A DNA stretch of 43,106 bases from Muribaculaceae bacterium. GTDB lineage: Bacteria; Bacteroidota; Bacteroidia; Bacteroidales; Muribaculaceae. The position numbers and the translations under genes were made by a program. Every line of letters starts with the position of its first letter. Positions within the stretch are counted from its first letter, which is position 1. The stretch covers positions 1 to 43,106 of the forward strand of contig JAMPII010000016.1 of assembly GCA_023662835.1 (NCBI GenBank), read 5' to 3'. The notes under the pieces were generated by a model, which searched no databases, was not told the origin of the DNA, and worked only from the letters and a program-made list of their open reading frames with translations. Below are positions 15,408 to 24,097 of the stretch, piece by piece.

Positions 15408-16646
15408 ATGAAAGTATTGTTCATCGACGTTTACAACTATCGCAAAGGGGGCGCTGAAAGTGTTTGCTTCAACACCGCTCGCCTTTTGGAGGAGCATGGG
15501 CACAACACTATACGCTTCACCCTGAAATGGGACAAAAACGAGCCGTCGCCCTACGAGAAGTATTTCGCTGAGTCGAAGGAAACCAGACGCGGACCGGCAC
15601 GGCAGTTGAAAAACCTAGTAAACTATTTTTACCATACTGAAGCTGCGCACAAACTTGATCGGTTGCTGGCCGACGAGCACCCCGACATTGCCCATATTCA
15701 TTTGATATGGGGGCAGATAACAGGTTCTATTCTGCCGGTATTGCGGAAACACGGAGTGCCGGTAGTTTACACCGTCCATGACTACCGTCTCGTTTGCCCG
15801 GCCTATACTTTCCGCAACGGCAGAGGCCACGTGTGCGAACAATGCGGTAATGGAACTTTCTGGCACTGCTTCACCAACAACTGCTGTAAGGGAAACCGAC
15901 TTTTCAGCGCGGTAATGGCCGCAGAGCAATATTTCAGAAACGCGTTTTTCAACCCCTCGAGTTATATCGACGGTTTTATCTATGTAAGCCATTTTGCCTG
16001 CGACATACAGCAACGTTACATGCCTGCAACTAAGGCCGCTGAATCGATTTGCCTCTACAACTTCAGTATGACGATGGCGTCACAACCCAAGAGGCGTGGC
16101 GAAGATCCGTATTTTTTATTTTTCGGACGCTTGTCGTACGAAAAAGGGGTTAGGACACTACTGGAGGCTTTCCGCTCAATGCCCGACTGCCAGTTGAAAT
16201 TAGTCGGCACAGGGCCTGAAGAAGAGGCACTCCGGCAATTTGCCGCCGAAAATGGCATGAACAATGTCAGATTCCTTGGATATAAGTCTGGGGAAGATTT
16301 GACCGATATAGTTGAACAAGCCGATTTTGTCGTAGTGCCTTCGGAATGGTATGAAAACAACCCTATGACTATAGTCGAAGCCTACAGCGTTGGCACTCCC
16401 GTTATCGGAGCCTCGATAGGAGGCATCCCCGAAATTATAATCGACAACACAACCGGCTATATTTTCGAAAGCGGTAATGCGGCCTCACTTAGCCAAGCCA
16501 TTGCAAAGGCGCGTTCACTCGACGCAGATGCCTACAGCCGCATGTCGGATTCGGCGCTGCAATTCGCCAGCACAAACTTTAACCCTGCCAATTACTGTAC
16601 ACGCATTCTCAATTTCTACACCGACATCATACACCGATATAAATAG
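15408..16646 (+). CDS. GT4 glycosyltransferase with Cys-rich insert
   Basis: 412 residues. The N-terminal half has YNYRKGGAESVCFNTA, VHDYRLVCPAYTF and a cysteine cluster (CEQCGNGTFWHCFTNNCC, about residues 143-160) found in a subset of GT4 enzymes. The C-terminal half has FFGRLSYEKGVRTLLEAF and VPSEWYENNPMTIVEAYSVGTPVIG. Probably a cytoplasmic sugar transferase for a surface polysaccharide. The 94-bp gap to the divergent GT4 has only a weak -7 match (TAATATTG at 15354-15361). Confidence 0.9.
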   Translation: MKVLFIDVYNYRKGGAESVCFNTARLLEEHGHNTIRFTLKWDKNEPSPYEKYFAESKETRRGPARQLKNLVNYFYHTEAAHKLDRLLADEHPDIAHIHLIWGQITGSILPVLRKHGVPVVYTVHDYRLVCPAYTFRNGRGHVCEQCGNGTFWHCFTNNCCKGNRLFSAVMAAEQYFRNAFFNPSSYIDGFIYVSHFACDIQQRYMPATKAAESICLYNFSMTMASQPKRRGEDPYFLFFGRLSYEKGVRTLLEAFRSMPDCQLKLVGTGPEEEALRQFAAENGMNNVRFLGYKSGEDLTDIVEQADFVVVPSEWYENNPMTIVEAYSVGTPVIGASIGGIPEIIIDNTTGYIFESGNAASLSQAIAKARSLDADAYSRMSDSALQFASTNFNPANYCTRILNFYTDIIHRYK

Positions 16647-16660
16647 GAAAGAGATTTTCT

Positions 16661-16691
16661 TTTGTAACGTAACTGTTTTGTTGTAAATTTG
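16661..16691 (+). promoter_or_regulatory. Promoter of yqeY-like gene
   Basis: TTTG (16661-16664), 19 nt, TAAATTTG (16684-16691): an exact Bacteroidota-type promoter, 25 nt before the ATG at 16717. Confidence 0.7.
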
Positions 16692-16716
16692 TAGGATAAT
16701 TCGAATTCTATTAACT

Positions 16717-17166
16717 ATGGACCTTTTTGATACTATAAGCGCCCAGATTAAGGACGCAATGCTGGCAAAGGACAAGGTTCGCCTGGAAGCTTTGCGCGGC
16801 ATTAAGAAAGAATTTCTTGAAGCGAAATCAATGCCAGGAACCGGCGGTGTGCTTACTGACGAAGCCGCTGTGAAATTGCTGGTAAAAATGGCAAAACAAC
16901 GTCGCGAAAGCGCCGAAATATTCAGTCAGAACGGCCGCCCCGAAATGGCCGCTGACGAAATGGCTCAATTAGCCGTTATCGAGGAGTTCCTCCCTAAACC
17001 ATTGTCCGACGAAGAAATAGCCGAGGAATTGCGCAAAATCATAGCTCAAACCGGCGCCACTTCAGCCAAGGATATGGGTAAAGTGATGGGTATTGCCACA
17101 AAAGCCATGGCCGGACGCGCCGACGGCCGTGTAATCTCCGCAAAAGTTAAAGAATTACTTAACTAA
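16717..17166 (+). CDS. GatB/YqeY domain protein
   Basis: 149 residues, complete for the YqeY family. Seen are DLFDTISAQIKDAMLAKDKVRLEALR, AKQRRESAEIF, ELAVIEEFLPKPLSDEEI-like text (AVIEEFLPKPLSDEE) and GKVMGIATKAMAGRADGRVIS. The domain is the helical tail found in GatB, which binds tRNA in amidotransferases; the free-standing protein has no proven role. It is followed by serS after 20 nt, an apt neighbour for a tRNA-related protein. Confidence 0.93.
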   Translation: MDLFDTISAQIKDAMLAKDKVRLEALRGIKKEFLEAKSMPGTGGVLTDEAAVKLLVKMAKQRRESAEIFSQNGRPEMAADEMAQLAVIEEFLPKPLSDEEIAEELRKIIAQTGATSAKDMGKVMGIATKAMAGRADGRVISAKVKELLN

Positions 17167-17186
17167 AAGTGTTTTAGCAAACGAAT

Positions 17187-18458
17187 ATGTTAACACTTCA
17201 ACAAATAAAAGAAAATCCGCAGCAGATTGTTGAACGTCTGGCTGTGAAAGGGTTCGACGGTAAAGAGGCTATCAACACGATTATCGAACTCGACGAGCGC
17301 CGCCGCAAAGCTCAGCTTACGAACGACAACAAAGCAGCTGAACTGAATAAACTGGCATCGCAAATCGGCGCACTGATGAAACAGGGCAACAAGGAAGAAG
17401 CTGAAAAAACAAAACAAGCTGTTGCCGCTCTTAAAGACGAACAGAAAGCTATAGCCGACGAACTGTCGCGCACCGAGTCGGAAATACGTCAGATTTTGCT
17501 GACAATACCTAATGTGCCCTGTGCAATGGTGCCTGAGGGAAAATCTGCCGCCGACAACGTCGTTGAAAAAACCGGAGGTCCGATGCCCGACCTTCCAGCC
17601 GATGCGCTTCCCCACTGGGATTTGGCAAAAAAATACAATCTTATAGATTTTGATCTAGGCGTAAAAATAACCGGCGCCGGATTCCCCGTATACATAGGTA
17701 AAGGCGCACGTCTGCAGCGCGCACTCATCCAGTTCTTCCTCGACCAGGCTAATGAGGCCGGCTATCTAGAAATACAGCCCCCCTACGTTGTTAACGAAGC
17801 ATCGGGCTACGGAACAGGCCAACTGCCCGACAAAGAGGGACAAATGTACTACGTTAACGAAGACAACCTCTACCTCATCCCTACAGCCGAAGTTCCCGTA
17901 ACCAACCTGTACCGTGACGTTATCATCGCCGCCGACTCGCTCCCCATAAAGAATTGTGCCTATTCGGCATGTTTCCGTCGCGAAGCCGGCAGCTACGGTA
18001 AAGATGTTCGCGGATTGAACCGACTTCACCAATTCGACAAGGTTGAGATTGTACGTATCGAGAAACCAGAAAACTCATATGCAGCATTGGAACAGATGAA
18101 GGATCACGTACAGTCGCTGCTTGACAAGTTGCAGCTACCATGGCACATACTTCGTTTGTGCGGAGGCGACATGTCGTTCACATCGGCAATCACTTTCGAC
18201 TTCGAAGTTTTCTCAGCAGCTCAGAAACGCTGGCTGGAAGTATCGTCCGTTTCCAACTTCGAAACATATCAAGCCAACCGTCTGAAATGCCGCTACCGTG
18301 GCGACGACAAGAAAACTCACCTGTGCCATACCCTCAATGGATCCGCACTCGCATTGCCACGAATCATGGCTGCGCTACTGGAGAACAACCAGACTCCCGA
18401 AGGTATCATAGTTCCCGAAGTGCTCCGCAAATACACGAGCTTCGACATTATCGATTAG
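17187..18458 (+). CDS. serS: Seryl-tRNA synthetase
   Basis: 423 residues. It charges tRNA-Ser and tRNA-Sec with serine. The N-terminal long coiled-coil arm (about 28-105) contacts the tRNA variable arm. The class II core has motif 2 FRREAGSYGKDVRG, then HQFDKVE, and motif 3 NGSALALPRIMAALLENNQ. Length is normal. It shares the promoter at 16661 with the YqeY gene and is followed by a strong terminator. Confidence 0.97.
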   Translation: MLTLQQIKENPQQIVERLAVKGFDGKEAINTIIELDERRRKAQLTNDNKAAELNKLASQIGALMKQGNKEEAEKTKQAVAALKDEQKAIADELSRTESEIRQILLTIPNVPCAMVPEGKSAADNVVEKTGGPMPDLPADALPHWDLAKKYNLIDFDLGVKITGAGFPVYIGKGARLQRALIQFFLDQANEAGYLEIQPPYVVNEASGYGTGQLPDKEGQMYYVNEDNLYLIPTAEVPVTNLYRDVIIAADSLPIKNCAYSACFRREAGSYGKDVRGLNRLHQFDKVEIVRIEKPENSYAALEQMKDHVQSLLDKLQLPWHILRLCGGDMSFTSAITFDFEVFSAAQKRWLEVSSVSNFETYQANRLKCRYRGDDKKTHLCHTLNGSALALPRIMAALLENNQTPEGIIVPEVLRKYTSFDIID

Positions 18459-18474
18459 CATATAACGTTACAAT

Positions 18475-18529
18475 AAACAGCACACCAGAAATTTAGCCTC
18501 AATCTTCTGGTGTGCTGTTTGAATTTTTT
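18475..18529 (+). terminator. Intrinsic terminator after serS
   Basis: A perfect 16-bp stem, AAACAGCACACCAGAA (18475-18490) with TTCTGGTGTGCTGTTT (18505-18520), a 14-nt loop and a T run at 18523-18528. Confidence 0.88.
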
Positions 18530-18581
18530 AGTATTTTCATTATAATTTATGAAGTGTGGATGTGAGGTTTTGGGCGGATAA

Positions 18582-18613
18582 TTTGGTGTGGTTATATATA
18601 ATTTGTAAATTTG
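18582..18613 (+). promoter_or_regulatory. Promoter of metK
   Basis: TTTG (18582-18585), 20 nt, TAAATTTG (18606-18613). The start would be near 18620, only a few bases before the riboswitch, giving a leader of about 180 nt. Confidence 0.7.
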
Positions 18614-18625
18614 CGAAGAAAAGAA

Positions 18626-18677
18626 ACGGGTGGACAAATTTGGCTGCTTGCAACCACCATAAAAAATGCTAAAACCG
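18626..18677 (+). promoter_or_regulatory. SAM-II-type riboswitch in the metK leader
   Basis: The elements of the SAM-II pseudoknot are in order: stem GGTGG (18629-18633) with CCACC (18654-18658); the 20-nt loop between them with ATTTGGCTGCTTGCAA; and the A-rich 3' strand ending TGCTAAAACC (18667-18676). In the known alphaproteobacterial version the loop carries AACC and the tail ends AAAGGG; here loop GG and tail CC are exchanged, as expected for a kept helix. SAM-II is known from alphaproteobacteria and Bacteroidota, upstream of methionine and SAM genes. metK makes SAM, so feedback control is expected. This is read by eye, not by a covariance search. Confidence 0.75.
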
Positions 18678-18783
18678 CACAATGAGTACCGTAGAGCCTA
18701 ACTGTGCTTAACCGGCAGAAAATCAGGTTTTAGTTATCGATATGGAATCCGCCCGGACTTTGTTCGTGACGGAATTTTTTTTG
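18669..18783 (+). promoter_or_regulatory. Candidate expression platform of the metK riboswitch
   Basis: CTAAAACC at the riboswitch 3' strand (18669-18676) is exactly complementary to GGTTTTAG (18726-18733), so the two states can exclude each other. Between them GCACA/TGTGC can form a hairpin. Farther down, TCCG (18748-18751) and CGGA (18770-18773) can form a weak stem just before eight T residues (18775-18782), a possible terminator. The mechanism is inferred. Confidence 0.45.
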
Positions 18784-18801
18784 AATAAAATATCATATTG
18801 T

Positions 18802-20106
18802 ATGAAAACTAATAACCATCATTATCTATTTACTTCAGAATCGGTGTCGGAAGGGCATCCCGACAAGATTGCCGACCAGATTTCCGATGCTATACTCGAC
18901 GAATTTTTGGCTCACGACCCCAACTCAAAGGTTGCGTGCGAAACATTAGTAACCACCGGGCAAGTGGTTGTTGCCGGCGAAGTTAAGAGCAACGCGTATA
19001 TCGACTTGCAGGATGTTACCCGTCGCGTTATCAATACAATTGGCTACAACCGCAGTGAACTGAAGTTCGACGGTAACGCATGCGGTGTTTTCTCGGCTCT
19101 CCACGAGCAGAGTGCCGACATAAACCGCGGTGTTGAACGCGATGAGGCAGAGAATCAGGGTGCCGGCGACCAAGGCATGATGTTTGGCTACGCAACCAAC
19201 GAAACGCCCTCATATATGCCGCTATCGCTTGATTTGAGCCATCGCCTGCTGCAAGAGTTGTCGTACATACGACGTGAAACCGACCTCATGCCCTATCTGC
19301 GGCCAGACGCAAAAAGTCAGGTGACAATTGAATATGATGAGAACAATCGTCCTGTACGGATACATACAATCGTGGTGTCGACCCAGCACGACGAATTTGT
19401 GCAGCCCGGAGGAACATTGTCGGCCGAAGAGGCCGACTCGCGCATGCTCGCCCGCATACGCCGCGACGTTGAGAAAATTCTCATACCTAAAGTAATTGAA
19501 AAGCTACCGGAGCACGTAAGATCGTTGTTCGACGACAAACTGATTCTTCACGTGAACCCTACCGGCAAATTCGTAATCGGAGGTCCTCATGGCGACACAG
19601 GACTTACCGGCCGCAAGATTATCGTGGACACTTACGGCGGACGCGCATCGCACGGCGGAGGCGCTTTTTCGGGAAAGGATCCATCGAAAGTTGACCGTTC
19701 CGCCGCATATGCAGCACGCCATATTGCAAAAAATCTGGTAGCTGCCGGCGTGGCCGACGAGGCTCTTGTACAGGTTGCTTACGCAATTGGCGTGGCCCAG
19801 CCCGTCAGTTTGTATGTTAACACCAAAGGAACGGCCAAGGTTAAGATGACCGATGCGGAGATTTCCGATATGGTTGGCCAACTTTTCGACATGCGGCCAC
19901 ACGCAATTGAACAGCGCCTGAAGTTGCGTCAGCCTATCTATCAGGAAACTGCTTCATATGGCCATGTAGGCCGGGAACCGCGCACGGTTACCAAAGTATT
20001 CACCTCGCGATACGAGCCTACAAAAACAATTGAAGTTGAACTTTTCACATGGGAAAAGCTCGACATGGTTGATGCCATAAAGGATGAAATTAGTAAACGG
20101 TCATGA
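18802..20106 (+). CDS. metK: S-adenosylmethionine synthetase
   Basis: 434 residues. It makes SAM from methionine and ATP in the cytoplasm. Family motifs are [20 protein letters not shown] near the N-terminus, [43 protein letters not shown] and the P-loop-like [20 protein letters not shown]. The start at 18802 ([18 protein letters not shown]) matches the usual N-terminus; an in-frame ATG at 18742 would begin inside the leader. The gene is under the SAM-II-type leader and its stop overlaps the next start (ATGA). Confidence 0.97.
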   Translation: MKTNNHHYLFTSESVSEGHPDKIADQISDAILDEFLAHDPNSKVACETLVTTGQVVVAGEVKSNAYIDLQDVTRRVINTIGYNRSELKFDGNACGVFSALHEQSADINRGVERDEAENQGAGDQGMMFGYATNETPSYMPLSLDLSHRLLQELSYIRRETDLMPYLRPDAKSQVTIEYDENNRPVRIHTIVVSTQHDEFVQPGGTLSAEEADSRMLARIRRDVEKILIPKVIEKLPEHVRSLFDDKLILHVNPTGKFVIGGPHGDTGLTGRKIIVDTYGGRASHGGGAFSGKDPSKVDRSAAYAARHIAKNLVAAGVADEALVQVAYAIGVAQPVSLYVNTKGTAKVKMTDAEISDMVGQLFDMRPHAIEQRLKLRQPIYQETASYGHVGREPRTVTKVFTSRYEPTKTIEVELFTWEKLDMVDAIKDEISKRS

Positions 20107-20987
20107 AACGCAGAATTTCAACTTGGTTGGTTGCTATTGTTGCAACCTTAACGTTGCCGGAGACGGTTGCGGCACAGATTGCGCGCTTCAATGTGGCTAC
20201 ATATAATATCCGGCAGAAGAATCACATTGATTCGGTGCGGGGTAACGGCTGGGGCTACCGTCTCCCCCACCTGACATCGCTGATCCGCTTCCACGGATTC
20301 GACATCTTCGGCACACAGGAAGGATTCAAGACTCAACTCGACGATATGTTGGCTCAACTACCCGGATATGCTTATATCGGCGTAGGACGCGACGATGGCA
20401 AGCAAAAAGGAGAGCATGCCGCCATATTTTACCGTACCGAATTATTTGAGATTGTTGACAGCGGCAATTTCTGGCTTTCGGAAACACCAAAGCACCCCTC
20501 GAAAGGTTGGGACGCGGCCTTGCCCAGAGTATGTTCGTGGGCACATTTCCGCCATATAGCTTCAGGAAAGGAATTCATTTTCTTTAATCTACACATGGAC
20601 CATAAAGGAGTTCAGGCCAGAATAGAAAGTGGGAAGTTGGTTAAGCAAATGACCGATTCGTTGGGAAAGGGCTTGCCAGCATTTCTGACGGGAGATTTCA
20701 ATGTTGACCAAACGCATCAGAGCTATTTTACAATCACCTCCGACGGTAAGTTTGTCGACTCTTACGAGGCGGCGGGATTCCGCTATGCGCCCAACGGCAC
20801 GTTCAACAATTATCATGCTGACCGTTACGACGATAGCCGCATCGACCATATCTTTACAACGCCCAACGTAACTGTTGAGAAATATGGCATCTTGACTGAC
20901 ACCTACCGTTCTTTGCAGGCCGATAGCGTGCAGGCTCGCGTGCCCTCCGACCATTTTCCGGTAGTAGTGACAGTTGTCCTACCTTAA
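20103..20987 (+). CDS. Secreted endonuclease/exonuclease/phosphatase-family protein
   Basis: 294 residues: a signal peptide (about 1-25, ending TVAAQ) and then the EEP fold with [19 protein letters not shown] (metal Glu), FNLHMDHKG (His), LTGDFNVDQ (Asp/Asn), [11 protein letters not shown] and [11 protein letters not shown] (catalytic Asp-His). Family members are nucleases, phosphoinositide or sphingomyelin phosphodiesterases; the substrate cannot be told. It acts outside the cytoplasm. Translational coupling to metK is unexpected for an exported hydrolase. Confidence 0.9.
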   Translation: MKRRISTWLVAIVATLTLPETVAAQIARFNVATYNIRQKNHIDSVRGNGWGYRLPHLTSLIRFHGFDIFGTQEGFKTQLDDMLAQLPGYAYIGVGRDDGKQKGEHAAIFYRTELFEIVDSGNFWLSETPKHPSKGWDAALPRVCSWAHFRHIASGKEFIFFNLHMDHKGVQARIESGKLVKQMTDSLGKGLPAFLTGDFNVDQTHQSYFTITSDGKFVDSYEAAGFRYAPNGTFNNYHADRYDDSRIDHIFTTPNVTVEKYGILTDTYRSLQADSVQARVPSDHFPVVVTVVLP

Positions 20988-21013
20988 CTCTCATACAAAT
21001 ATAAATTAGATAT

Positions 21014-21050
21014 AAAAGGCGATGCACCGTATTTGAATGCATCGCCTTTT
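21014..21050. terminator. Bidirectional terminator between EEP gene and korB
   Basis: A perfect 13-bp stem, AAAAGGCGATGCA (21014-21026) with TGCATCGCCTTTT (21038-21050), and an 11-nt loop. A and T runs at the two sides serve both convergent genes. Confidence 0.85.
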
Positions 21051-21079
21051 GTATGTTCGAACCGTGGGTGGTTGATTGA

Positions 21080-22093
21080 TTATTTCACTTCCCAATGTTC
21101 GCCGGCAAGAACCATGTCGCGTAATGTGTTGAATCCTTTTTTCGCACGCACTTCGGCTATCTGAGCTTCAACAGCTTCGTTGTAGACTGGGCTTTCAACG
21201 TCGCGTATAACGCCTACAGCCAACGGCAATCCGTGACCATCCATCATAGCAAGCTGCTGATGCAGGAAGTTAGATGGGGTGTGGGCATCATGAATCAATA
21301 CATCTTCCATTGTGTAACCATCTTGTCCGATTGTAACGGCTTTGAGCAGGAATCCGTCGCGAACAAGACCTTTATCTTTGTTGGCTCCGAAAATCATTTT
21401 TTCGCCGTGAGCCAGGTGGATTGTTCGCTCGGCACGGAATTCGCGGTCAGTGATGAAATTATGTATACCGTTGTTGAAAATAACGCAATTCTGGAGCATC
21501 TCAACCACTGATGTGCCACGATGGTTAGCTGCGGCCACCAATACTTCTTGAGCTACAGGAAGGTCAACATCGATTGAACGTCCGAAGAAGTTGCCGCGGG
21601 CGCCGAACACCAGTTCGGCAGGGATGAACGGATCCTCAGTAGTTCCGTAGGGAGATGATTTGCTGACAAATCCTCGATCAGATGTAGGCGAGTACTGACC
21701 TTTTGTCAGACCGTAGATTTTATTATTGAACAACAGCAGGTTGATGTCGATATTGCGACGTATTGCATGGATAAAGTGGTTACCACCGATAGCCAACCCG
21801 TCGCCGTCGCCCGACACTTGCCAAACAGTCATCTGAGGATTTGCTAGTTTGAAGCCGGTTGCAACAGCTGCTGCGCGGCCGTGAATTGTGTGGAAGCCGT
21901 ATGCATTCATGTAATAGGGCAAGCGCGATGAGCAACCGATACCCGATATCACTGCTGTCATGTGGGGAGGAACGCCAACAGTGGCCATTGCTTTGTGGAG
22001 AACGTTCAGAATAGCGTGGTCGCCGCATCCGGGACACCAGCGCACAGACTGGTCGCTTTTATAGTCGGCGGCTGTATATTGTTTGCAGTCCAT
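21080..22093 (-). CDS. korB: 2-oxoacid:ferredoxin oxidoreductase beta subunit
   Basis: 337 residues. Binds thiamine diphosphate: RWCPGCGDHAILN near the N-terminus, GIGCSSRLPYYMNAYGFHTIHGRA, and SGDGDGLAIGGNHFIHAIRRNIDINLLLFNN with the GDG metal/TPP motif. With the alpha subunit it oxidises a 2-oxoacid, most likely 2-oxoglutarate, to the acyl-CoA with ferredoxin as acceptor. It starts 8 nt after korA. No ferredoxin-domain subunit is next to it, normal for the two-subunit type. Confidence 0.92.
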   Translation of the reverse strand: MDCKQYTAADYKSDQSVRWCPGCGDHAILNVLHKAMATVGVPPHMTAVISGIGCSSRLPYYMNAYGFHTIHGRAAAVATGFKLANPQMTVWQVSGDGDGLAIGGNHFIHAIRRNIDINLLLFNNKIYGLTKGQYSPTSDRGFVSKSSPYGTTEDPFIPAELVFGARGNFFGRSIDVDLPVAQEVLVAAANHRGTSVVEMLQNCVIFNNGIHNFITDREFRAERTIHLAHGEKMIFGANKDKGLVRDGFLLKAVTIGQDGYTMEDVLIHDAHTPSNFLHQQLAMMDGHGLPLAVGVIRDVESPVYNEAVEAQIAEVRAKKGFNTLRDMVLAGEHWEVK

Positions 22094-22101
22094 TTTGTTT
22101 T

Positions 22102-23946
22102 TTATTTAGCGTCTAGGTTTTTCACTCCGTCAACAACTTCCTGAACGAGGAAGGGCTGACCTTGAATTTTGTTAATACGCTCTATCTGCATTGGTGCGAA
22201 GCGGCTCTGCAGATAATCGGCAAACATTCCGGTGTTTAATTCGGCGCATATCACGCGTTTGTAACGTGACAGCACTTCGCGGGTATTTGCGGGAAGCGGG
22301 TTAATGTAGCGGAAGTGGGCAAACGCCACGGGCGTGCCTTCCTTGCAAAGCTGCTCGGCGGCTGTGCGCAAATGGCCGTAAGTTCCACCCCACCCGATTA
22401 GTATGGTGTCGGCATTCTCGTCGCAACTAACTTCCAAAGCAGGTATGTCGTCGGCTATGCGTTCAACTTTTTCGCGGCGCACCATAACCATGTGTTCGTG
22501 GTTTACAGGGTCGATGCTGAGGTTGCCTGTGGTGAAGTCTTTTTCCAAACCGCCAAGACGGTGCATCAGGCCGGGTGTGCCGGGAATAGCCCAGTAGCGC
22601 GCCTGTGTTTTTTCGTCGCGCTGGTAGGGACGCCATGTATCGCGCAGTTCTTCAGGAACGTAGCGCGGGTGTATTTCGGGATACTCGTCGGGGTCGGGAA
22701 CGCGCCATGCCGACGAACCGTTGCCAATAAAAGCGTCGGAAAGCAGAATAACTGGCGTCATGTGTTCGATTGCAATGCGCGATGCTTCGTATGCCATTGT
22801 GAAGCAGTCGGTTGGCGAAGCAGGTGCCAATACAACAACAGGCGATTCGCCGTTGCGTCCATATAACGCTTGCATAAGGTCGGTTTGTTCGGTTTTGGTT
22901 GGCAAACCGGTTGATGGGCCTCCGCGCTGAACGTCGATCACAACCAAAGGCAGTTCGGCCATCACTGCCAATCCGATACCCTCACTTTTCAGTGCCAGAC
23001 CGGGGCCTGATGTAGAGGTCACAGCTAATGAACCGCCGAAAGCAGCGCCAATAGCTGAGCAGACGCCTGCAATCTCGTCTTCCATTTGCACGGCTTTAAC
23101 GCCAAGATCCTTGCGTTTTGCCAGTTCATGAAGGATATCGGTTGCGGGGGTGATTGGGTAGCTTCCGAGGAAAAGCGGACGTCCCGACTTTTCAGAGGCA
23201 AGTATCAATCCCCATGAGATAGCTGTATTACCGTTGATGTCGGTATAATATCCGGGGCGAACGGATTCCGACTGTATGCGATAGGTTGACACCGATGCGT
23301 GGGTGTTTGCTCCATAGTCGTAGCCGGCGCGTATTACTTTGGCATTTGCTTCGAATACGGCTGGCTTCTTAGCGAACTTGTTCTTCAAATGATGTATGGC
23401 CTGATCCAAAGGACGGTCAAATAGCCAGCAAACTAGGCCGAGGGCAAATATGTTGCGACATTTAAGCATGGCCTTGTTGTCGAGGCCTGAGTCGGCCAAG
23501 GCAGCCTTAGTCATCGATGTCACCGGCACTTCCAGCACCTGTGCGTTGAGACCCAGTTCTTTATAAGGATCGTCGGTGGTAAACAACGCTTTTTTCAGGT
23601 CGGCGTCCTTGAACGAGTCGATATCGACTATAACTATGCCGCCGGGTTTCAGATGACGTACATTCTGCTTCAGGGCCGCGGGATTCATAGCCAGCAAAAC
23701 GTCGGCTTTGTCGCCAGGCGTATGCACTCCCACACCGATATGCACTTGAAATCCAGAAACTCCACTCAGTGATCCTTGCGGAGCACGCACTTCGGCCGGA
23801 TAATCAGGGAAGGTAGACACCTGATTACCAACTCCGGCTGAAACATTTGTGAATATATTTCCGGCTAATTGCATTCCGTCGCCGGAATCGCCTGAAAACC
23901 GGATAACAACCTTCTCCAATGTTTTTACTTCGGCTTTGTCTAGCAT
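22102..23946 (-). CDS. korA: 2-oxoacid:acceptor oxidoreductase alpha (gamma-alpha fused) subunit
   Basis: 614 residues. An N-terminal gamma domain (about 10-195: IRFSGDSGDGMQLAGNIF, PDYPAEVRAPQGS, LLAMNPAAL) is fused to the alpha domain (about 235-610: FLGSYPITPATDILHEL, QMEDEIAGVCSAIGAAFGG, TSTSGPGLALKSEGIGLA, DVQRGGPSTGLPTKTEQTDL). This is the KorA architecture; 2-oxoglutarate is the likely substrate, feeding anaerobic central metabolism. The gene has its own promoter at 24048-24079. Confidence 0.93.
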   Translation of the reverse strand: MLDKAEVKTLEKVVIRFSGDSGDGMQLAGNIFTNVSAGVGNQVSTFPDYPAEVRAPQGSLSGVSGFQVHIGVGVHTPGDKADVLLAMNPAALKQNVRHLKPGGIVIVDIDSFKDADLKKALFTTDDPYKELGLNAQVLEVPVTSMTKAALADSGLDNKAMLKCRNIFALGLVCWLFDRPLDQAIHHLKNKFAKKPAVFEANAKVIRAGYDYGANTHASVSTYRIQSESVRPGYYTDINGNTAISWGLILASEKSGRPLFLGSYPITPATDILHELAKRKDLGVKAVQMEDEIAGVCSAIGAAFGGSLAVTSTSGPGLALKSEGIGLAVMAELPLVVIDVQRGGPSTGLPTKTEQTDLMQALYGRNGESPVVVLAPASPTDCFTMAYEASRIAIEHMTPVILLSDAFIGNGSSAWRVPDPDEYPEIHPRYVPEELRDTWRPYQRDEKTQARYWAIPGTPGLMHRLGGLEKDFTTGNLSIDPVNHEHMVMVRREKVERIADDIPALEVSCDENADTILIGWGGTYGHLRTAAEQLCKEGTPVAFAHFRYINPLPANTREVLSRYKRVICAELNTGMFADYLQSRFAPMQIERINKIQGQPFLVQEVVDGVKNLDAK

Positions 23947-24047
23947 AACAAATATATGTTGGTTGCTTTGAAATATTTTGTGTTAATTGGTTATTAGCTC
24001 TAAGTAGCAGTCGTACTTGCTGATTGAACATGACTGTTTTTGTGTGG

Positions 24048-24079
24048 CAAATGTAGACTAAACTGCTGAAATGGGCAAA
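24048..24079 (-). promoter_or_regulatory. Promoter of korAB
   Basis: On the minus strand, TTTG (24079-24076), 20 nt, TACATTTG (24055-24048). The start would be near 24041, about 95 nt before the korA ATG. It sits directly behind the pyrC stop. Confidence 0.7.
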
Positions 24080-24097
24080 TTTATTTGAATATTTTTG

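Noticed and set aside
18626..18677. SAM-I (S-box) riboswitch
   Set aside because: GCAACC and TGCTAAAACC resemble S-box parts, but the four-way junction and K-turn are missing; the short pseudoknot fits SAM-II.
18742..18801. Earlier metK start
   Set aside because: It lies within the leader, and the extra residues are not part of the MetK family start.
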